Part shown: in pieces, positions 57,548-64,000 of the stretch
Position numbering within the stretch: position 1 is the stretch's first letter
How the letters are laid out: each line of letters opens with the position of its first letter
DNA from: Pseudoscleropodium purum
Taxonomy: Eukaryota > Streptophyta > Bryopsida > Hypnales > Brachytheciaceae
Length of the DNA stretch: 64,000 nucleotides
Direction: 5' to 3'
Assembly (NCBI GenBank): GCA_963969395.1
Contig: OZ017796.1
Location: 7,318,501-7,382,500, forward strand
Program-made: the position numbers and the translations under genes
The notes under the pieces: generated by a model
Seen by the model: only the letters and a program-made list of their open reading frames with translations
The model's database searches: none
Told to the model about the DNA's origin: nothing

Positions 57548-60500
57548 TGTCGCAGCATAGGGCAGGTCAATTCCCCATTATACTCACAAAAATCACTCTA
57601 GAGTATAACTAAGTGACTCTAAAGATCGAACCCACGAGATCCTGTGAAGTATCTAGCTCTATTAAGCAGTTAAGCTAAGTCAGTATTCCAATCTTACTTT
57701 CCGGTCCTAGATCTAGAACTAGAAATACCACCACACCGGATAACTATAGACCGGATTACTCCTTCTTCTGATCCTACTAACTCAAATATCCAAATATCCA
57801 AATATCCAAATCCCAGGATCTTACAACTTCCGGTCCTGGAAATCCGTCCTGACCAATCCGGTCGGGATGGTCATCATGTATCCGTAATCCTATCCGATCT
57901 GGTTTTGCCTATGTTTCACCATCAGAGGGGTTGTCGCTTACATTTGAGAGTGGTAGGCCCACCACTCCTTCCGTGACTTATAGTGGCTGAAGACCCACTG
58001 TCCTACTTCCTAAACTCCTAAGCTAATCCGGATCCGGTTTGGTCCTTCACAACAACCCAGATAGCAATCCGGGTTGTAGGTCACACAAAGACCCCACACT
58101 CGACCCTCTCATACTACAACGACCTTGGTGCTACTTCCGATCCGTGCGAAGACAGGTGGTTACAAGTGCACCCGTCCGTTTCAACATCAACTAAAGTTCT
58201 TCCGTTACCCATACGGGTGGTGAGACCTCACAGGAGATCGGACACTCGACCGGATTTCCCACCCGGGAGTTCTAGCGCAGCTAAGGAATCCCTCCCTACC
58301 CGCCTAGCCTAACAACGGCTTTCTCACCCGGAATCTCAAACTCTAGACGTGCTGAGGAACTAAGTTCACTCCCAACTCTTCGATACCTACTCACATGCAC
58401 CTTGGATCGAAAAAGAAACACCAAGGGGAGAAATCACTCGCAAACCAACTCGTACTATCCTAACTCCACATCATACAATCCTGTCGCGCTGGAGAGAGAC
58501 ACACAATGAGGAGAAAAGAAAGGTACAAGAAATTTGCAAAATGAACAACTCCCAGTTCCCATCTCAGAAACCGATTTATATACAAAGGGTAAAAACCCTA
58601 AAAGCACAAAAAGGAGCGGAAAACCCGTGGGGGTCCGCCGCCATCCTAATCTAACTTCCGGTCTAACCTAATACTGTTGAGCCGGATCCGGATCCGGATC
58701 CGCTCCTGAAATTAAAATCCTATCTACCCTACAACTCTAGATCCTATTGTTGGGCTTCCGACCTCCGGGACTAGCTCCTCGAAGACTTCACTCAAATTTC
58801 GGACCCGTTCCCCCTCCGCAGGATTCGATCCGGGTGGAGACTCCAGGTCGATGGTGATATCCGGTCTCGTGCCCGGAGTCCCAGTCCGTGCAGACTTCTT
58901 GGACTCAGGAGTCCAATCCTTCCTATCCTTCTGAATGGTTGCATCCGGAAAGAGATCCGGTAGAGAGATGTCAGAAAGATGAATACCTTTGTCGCACGTC
59001 GCTCCAGTCAGCTTCCGGCTGCTCTCCTCGATCCGGTCCGCAGCCTTCCGCCCCTCCACCATTGCCGTCTCCACCTGCTCAGCGAAGTCGGCAAGAATCC
59101 GGACCATCCGGGAACCGGATAATTTCTTCTCTTCGTGGATCTTCTCGTCGAAGAGCTTCACCTTGGCGGCGGCCGTTTCGGTCTCTCCTAGGACCGCCTT
59201 CATCTGCTCGGCTATCTTCTGAGTCTCCTCCGCCATCTCCCGGGCGGCCGTCACGTCTTCCTGATAGGCAAAAAGAGTTGCCTTCAGTTTATCCACCTCC
59301 TCCTGCAACCGGCGGATCTCTACTTCCTGTTTCCGGGTTTCTTCCGGATTCGTGATGCACTCCGCCACTTGTTCCGCCAATTTGCTGTCCGGTGCCACAC
59401 CCACCAACTTGCCGATCGCCTCAAGCGTCCTGTGCTTGACCTCCCAATCCGCCCTGATGTTGCAGAGGACGTTGATCAGACCGTTGAAAGGATCTTGCAT
59501 TTCCGGGTCTCCCCCGGAAACGGTCTTCTCGGCTTCCGGTTTCTCTTCCGGGGCTAGTTTGTCTTGACCGGGAGGCATCCCGCGCTTGTATGGAGGCGTC
59601 AACTTCTGTCACTTGATCGGCGGCATCGGCTCCTCCTCTTCCTCGCTCGACTCCCGGTCTGACCCGGAATCGGATTCGGCCTCGTCATCCGTCTCCGACT
59701 CCCCATACTTCAGGAGCACTTCCTGCGTCTTCCACACCTTCTCCTCCATGTCGGTGAGGACTTGGTTCTCCCGATAGAGGTGGAAGAGGTAAGGGCACAC
59801 TGGAGTGGTCCTTTTCTTCCCAACCCTACTAACTAGCTGGGCCACGAGATCGGAAATGATCCGTGCCCAATCCACTTTCCGGGTACCACTGAGGACATCG
59901 AAAATAGTGTTGCCGAGGGTGATCGTCACCCTGGTCGGCTTTTCCGGGTGAAGAACCGGAACCAGGAATTGTAGGAGCCGACGGTGTCGGTCATCCAAGC
60001 AATCCTTGACCGCGTATCCGTCCTTCGGGTTGACGGCTCCCTTGAACTTCCCTCGGACAAACTCATCCTTCCGGTTCGCCATCCCCAAACCTCCTGCCCG
60101 GAAACCGTAAACCGCTCTCCACATCCCCTCGTTCCAGCTGACGGGAGTTCCTCTCACGGTGTTGTCAAACTGGTTGGACAGCTTTCCGAGGAGCTCTTTG
60201 ACCATTCTCTCCTCCCTAAAACCCCAGGGTTTCTCGGCAAACCCGAGGCAACCCATGGATTTGAGATCCTCCATGAGTTGAGACTTTTCCGGCTCTGTGG
60301 AGGGAATAACCGGAATAACTTTCCGGAGCTTCACCTCACCTGCAGAGGGACTCGCTGGTCTAGACCTACGTAGCGGAGGCATTCCCACTCGAATCTACCT
60401 CACTCTCTCCTAGCCGCATGTCCCGTTCCTCACGTTCTCTCTCCGATCTCAACCGGAATCAAAACAGACAGAACACAAACGCACAAACGCCAAAAACTCA

Positions 60501-60800
60501 ACCGCGCGCGCTCAAGGTCGAGTTTCTAAAAGGGGGTGCAATAGTGAAAGCTCCTCCTTTTATACTCCCTGGACCCTTTCCGGTTCATCATCATAATCCG
60601 GTCCTAGACCTAATCCGTGTTGCATTCCGTTTCCGTCGTTAGTTACTCCTTACCGGATTAGATCCAAGAGGCCCACTACTTCACATTCCGTGCTAATTTT
60701 GAGTTTTCCTTCTCCACCTAATTGGATCCGGTTAGCTAATGACTAGTTTCCGTTCCTATTTTGGTGTATACTAAGAAAATCAAAATTTTAAGCTGCGACA
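57548..60800 (-). mobile_element. TGTCGCAGC-ended 3.3-kb family element, copy 4
   Basis: Termini are TGTCGCAGC and GCTGCGACA, 3253 bp. The 5-bp flanks GGAGG (57543-57547) and GGATG (60801-60805) differ at one base, so the duplication is imperfect. Very close to copy 3 across the body; a local AAATATCC triplication (about 57786-57810) replaces family sequence. It contains the tRNA-like module, the hexamer run and the ORF with the same TGA as copy 3. It sits directly beside the LTP-fragment region. Confidence 0.85.
58724..60382 (-). pseudogene. Element ORF of copy 4, interrupted by one TGA
   Basis: Same organisation as in copy 3: a full-length frame relative to the 552-aa protein of copy 2, broken only by TGA at 59609-59611 in the IK/QK position. 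Differences from copy 3 are mostly single substitutions, so the two descend from one stop-bearing source or exchanged sequence. Confidence 0.8.
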
Positions 60801-60805
60801 GGATG

Positions 60806-61416
60806 GAAGGAACTGTCGTTTTCTTTACAGGGACAACGCGGGCTCCAGCATCAGTTGCCCGAGTTTGAACTTTCCATAACTGCCGCCCGATGAAGTACAC
60901 CTGAGCCACTGATGTGATTTGGACTTTGCCGCGTCAGGCTTTGAAGTTCAAGCAAGGGCGGCCGCTTTTTGGCCCGACTTTGTTTCTAATGGCACGGGCT
61001 CACTTTGCTTCCCAATTATTAGATTCATCGATCCACCCCGACGCACTTGAATCCTCTCTTGCACCTCTTGAGCTAGGTAGATCTCCACTTTCTCATTCTA
61101 GCAGAGAGCCATCACTCAACAGTCAACACAAGCTAGCTGGGCCATTAATTTTCTCTGAATTGCCATCCTGCTTCGATCACAGAATTGTACAGTAGTGTTG
61201 CCAACAGGAATAATTTTGTGTCACTGAATTTCCTCTGCTCGGCACTCTGTTCCTTCATCTCTGGAGCAGAATCGATTCATCTGGGAAACTTGTGATCGAT
61301 AAATCCGTGAGTCAAGGAAACGAGGATTTTTACAATCTTCGTGTGCAGTGACAAAGTCGGTGGATTGAAGGGATCGATCGACACGGTGGTGTTGCACTTC
61401 GAATGCATGTGGGCTG
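60806..61416 (+). other. 5' flank of the LTP fragment
   Basis: Balanced composition, probably promoter and leader of the lipid-transfer-protein fragment. No other coding recognised. Confidence 0.35.
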
Positions 61417-61620
61417 ATGAAGTCGATGATACTGCTGTTGCTACCAGGAGCGAGTACACAGGTCACCAGCAATTGCACCACGGCGGCCAACACGTTGGCT
61501 CCCTGCCTCACGTACGTCACGGGTACAGACGCCACCGCCAACCTGCTTTAATTTGCTGCTCCGCCATCGTCATCCTCAGCACCAACAACCCCGACTGCTT
61601 GTGCCAAGTGGTAGTCCAGG
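61417..61620 (+). pseudogene. Non-specific lipid-transfer-protein fragment with frameshift
   Basis: From ATG 61417 the frame gives a hydrophobic leader (MKSMILLLLPG) and then CTTAANTLAPCLTYVTG, the first half of the eight-cysteine LTP motif. That frame stops at TAA 61549. Two bases out of frame follows CCSAIVILSTNNPDCLC, the CC and CxC part of the same motif. A short indel near 61530-61550 therefore breaks the domain. After CLC the sequence diverges, so the 3' half (last two cysteines, GPI-type tail if any) is missing. LTPs bind lipids at the cell surface; this copy should be inactive. Confidence 0.75.
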
Positions 61621-62095
61621 TGATATGTTCTCCTGGGAGTTTAATTTCCTGTAATGTATTAAAGGCTTTGACTTCCAAAGATTGAATGAGTCGCATTACC
61701 TCAAAATTGTGTGAATGCGCTGGTAAAGACATCCATGAACAATAGCAAAAACTATTATATAGACGAAGTTCAACAAAGTTTATAATAGTTTCAGTAAACT
61801 TTTGTGCCATTTTGATCAGAAATTTGTTGAAAACCTTTGCCATGGATTTTTTCCCATTGGGTTTTACCATGATAATGGATTGATAAAGGTGTTGTACTCT
61901 TTTTTCTTTTGTCGGTGGTATTGTCCTTAACTATAGTCAAGGTTTTTTAGGATGAGGTTTTAATGAGGCAACTTACTAGATTATAGAAATTATAGTCCAT
62001 GACATTCCATAAAATTTTATATAAATGTTATGTCAAGCGAGGAGGAATGTTAAGAAACATCTTCTATCAATACGCTCTCCACTTCTTGTAGCTCA
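61621..62095. other. AT-rich stretch with a small hairpin
   Basis: AAACTATTATA/TATAATAGTTT pair at about 61748-61791. No gene supported. Confidence 0.5.
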
Positions 62096-62099
62096 TCAA

Positions 62100-62319
62100 C
62101 CCTGAAGTGCGTCGACGTCCATATTCTAGACGATGAACAAAGTACTTCCAAAAGTTGTATAATGCAACAAACTTTTCATTCATCCAATGTAATACTTGAA
62201 TCTGAAAAGACAACCTTTCTTAATGACCAAATTCATGAAATTGCAATAAATGATATTTTTGTAAAAACGTATAAGCCAAAATGTGCAAAAAATTGAAAAA
62301 GGATTGAGGCGTTAAGGGG
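62100..62319. mobile_element. piggyBac-like MITE (220 bp)
   Basis: Left end CCCTGAAGTGCG after TCAA (62096-62099, one change from TTAA). Right end, read inward, CCCCTTAACGCC beside TTAA (62320-62323). Length and terminal sequence match the 222-bp element at 20374-20595, and the left 110 bp resembles 11570-11680. Noncoding. Confidence 0.6.
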
Positions 62320-62323
62320 TTAA

Positions 62324-62639
62324 AGTTTACTTTAGTAAAAGGATCCCTCAGACCAATAGTAGAGGAGGAGAATTATTTATAAATTCTCTCTCCTTGGCAT
62401 ATATTTACTTTGTCTTGAATATATTATAAACTCTTTTCTCCTTGCATACATTGGTCATATAATACTTTGTGGTTTCATTCCGTTTACTACTCTCAACACT
62501 GTGTTTCGGTTTTGTGTTTTGTCGTTCCACGTTAGCTTCAGCTCTTTCTTCTTGCCTCCCCCTGTAGGTACCGTAGCTCTTTGGGATCCAGTGAGTTCTA
62601 AGTGTTCGGTGTGTATGCTCATCGCGCATTTGAAGCTAC
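62324..62639 (+). other. Promoter-like stretch leading into the tandem array
   Basis: TATA-like TTTATAAATTC (about 62376) and CT-rich sequence precede the array. It could be an LTR or promoter fragment; unproven. Confidence 0.3.
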
Positions 62640-64000
62640 AATTGGGCGCTCTTCATCTGTGACTTCGCGACATCCGCTCTGAAACTCCACGCTGCATACG
62701 CTCCGAAACTCCACGTTGCATCCGCTCGGGAATCCCTGTGTGTGAATTTACTGCCTTCGAGCATTCCTGTCCTGTCTCTTCCCAAGATTGCTTGTACGAG
62801 TTTTTTATTGCTCAAAGTTTTCAAGAGTTTGCTATCTATATTGTCTCTCGATATTTTGCGGACACGTTCTTACTTGGTACAAACCTTGATCAAGAAGTTG
62901 GTGCTGTGTAGGTGTTGGATCGCGCATCTCTAAGGGAGAAGCTACAATCGAGCGTTCTTCTTATGTGATTTCGCGTCATCGGCTCCGAAACTCCACGTTG
63001 CATCCGCTCGGGAATCCCTGTGTGTGAATTTACTGCCTTCGAGCATTCCTGTCCTGTCTCTTCCCAAGATTGCTTGTACGAGTTTTTTATTGCTCAAAGT
63101 TTTCAAGAGTTTGCTATCTATATTGTCTCTCGATATTTTGCGGACACGTTCTTACTTGGTACAAACCTTGATCAAGAAGTTGGTGCTGTGTAGGTGTTGG
63201 ATCGCGCATCTCAAAGGGAGAAGCTACAATCGAGCGTTCTTCTTATGTGATTTCGCGTCATCCGCTCCGAAACTCCACGTTACATCCTCTCGGGAATCCC
63301 TGTGTGTGAATTTACTGCCTTCGAGCATTCCTGTCCTGTCTCTTCCCAAGATTGCTTGTACGAGTTTTTTATTGCTCAAAGTTTTCAAGAGTTTGCTATC
63401 TATATTGTCTCTCGATATTTTGCGGACACGTTCTTACTTGGTACAAACCTTGATCAAGAAGTTGGTGCTGTGTAGGTGTTGGATCGCGCATCTCAAAGGG
63501 AGAAGCTACAATCGCGCGTTCTTCTTCTGTGATTTCGCGTCATCCGCTCCGAAACTCCACGTTGCATCCGCTCGGGAATCCCTGTGTGTGAATTTATTGC
63601 CTTCGAGCATTCCTGTCTTGTCTCTTCCCAAGATTGCTTGTACGAGTTTTTTATTGCTCAAAGTTTTCAAGAGTTTGCTATCTATATTGTCTCTCGATAT
63701 TTTGCGGACACGTTCTTACTTGGTACAAACCTTGATCAAGAAGTTGGTGCTGTGTAGGTGTTGGATCGCGCATCTATAAGGGAGAAGCTACAATCGCGAG
63801 TTCTTCTTCTGTGATTTCGCGTCATCCGCTCCGAAACTCCACGTTGCATCCGCTCGGGAATCCCTGTGTGTGAATTTATTGCCTTCGAGCATTCCTGTCC
63901 TGTCTCTTCCCAAGATTGCTTGTACGAGTTTTTTATTGCTCAAAGTTTTCAAGAGTTTGCTATCTATATTGTCTCTCGATATTTTGCGGACACGTTCTTA
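62640..64000 (+). repeat. 282-bp tandem array, five units, continuing past the window
   Basis: Homologous points recur every 282 bp (for example GTGAATTTACTGCC near 62740, 63022, 63304; the later two have one change). Units are nearly identical. The first also holds a partial duplication of the CTCCGAAACTCCACG segment (about 62675-62725). As 282 is a multiple of three, one frame stays open over several units and gives a repetitive hydrophobic 94-residue string, but some units carry a stop (TAA) at the unit joint. This argues for satellite-like DNA, not a repetitive protein. Confidence 0.9.

Noticed and set aside
63024..63779. 251-aa repetitive protein
   Set aside because: Produced by the 282-bp tandem unit; unit joints in other copies carry TAA, so the frame is not maintained.
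1..64000. CRISPR array, bacterial operon or organellar insertion
   Set aside because: No spaced direct repeats of CRISPR type, no Shine-Dalgarno-led gene clusters, and no recognisable plastid or mitochondrial genes.

Overview
This is nuclear DNA of a land plant. Three nuclear-type plant genes or gene pieces can be named: an ASHR1-type SMYD/SET methyltransferase with 14 exons and canonical GT-AG introns, a plastid-nucleoid pTAC5-type protein with a transit peptide, and the first exon of a peroxisomal hydroxypyruvate reductase (HPR1). The rest is AT-rich intergenic DNA packed with transposon families. Short introns (about 90-660 bp in ASHR1) and the TE content would fit a seedless plant (bryophyte or lycophyte) better than a conifer or a large-intron fern, but that is a weak inference. 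There are no bacterial operons, no CRISPR and no recognisable organellar insert.

Layout. 1-12.6 kb: gene-free, AT-rich, with two long hairpins, a promoter-like GC-richer island (2.7-4.1 kb), a 28-bp minisatellite, and a 0.67-kb dispersed repeat present twice. 12.8-19.9 kb: the only clearly intact host genes, ASHR1-like (+) and pTAC5-like (-), convergent, with degenerate tandem repeats between them. 20.4-35.6 kb: repeats. They include TTAA-flanked small elements, a SINE-like fragment, hairpins, and two copies of a 3.3-kb element family, one internally deleted and one with an intact 552-codon ORF. 35.6-47.2 kb: an orphan first exon, a 1.65-kb element with long inverted repeats, a decayed copia gag, and the HPR1 promoter plus first exon carrying a nonsense codon. 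47.3-60.8 kb: two more copies of the 3.3-kb element, enclosing a CACTA-like MITE and a decayed multi-exon gene of an unnamed family. 61.4-64 kb: a lipid-transfer-protein fragment, another TTAA MITE, and a 282-bp tandem array running off the window end.

Most unusual system: the 3.3-kb family. Four copies carry short inverted termini (TGTCGCAGC), 5-bp target duplications (three perfect), no long terminal repeats, one gag-like or otherwise unidentified ORF, a tRNA-like module near the 3' end, and CCGG-rich sequence throughout. They are either protein-coding solo LTRs of a very large retroelement or a TGT...ACA-ended, integrase-type DNA element. Two copies share the same in-frame TGA.

A second theme is a decay pattern. 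Relics keep one reading frame over hundreds of codons while collecting many TAG/TGA/TAA codons and very few indels, which suggests cytosine deamination of silenced DNA.
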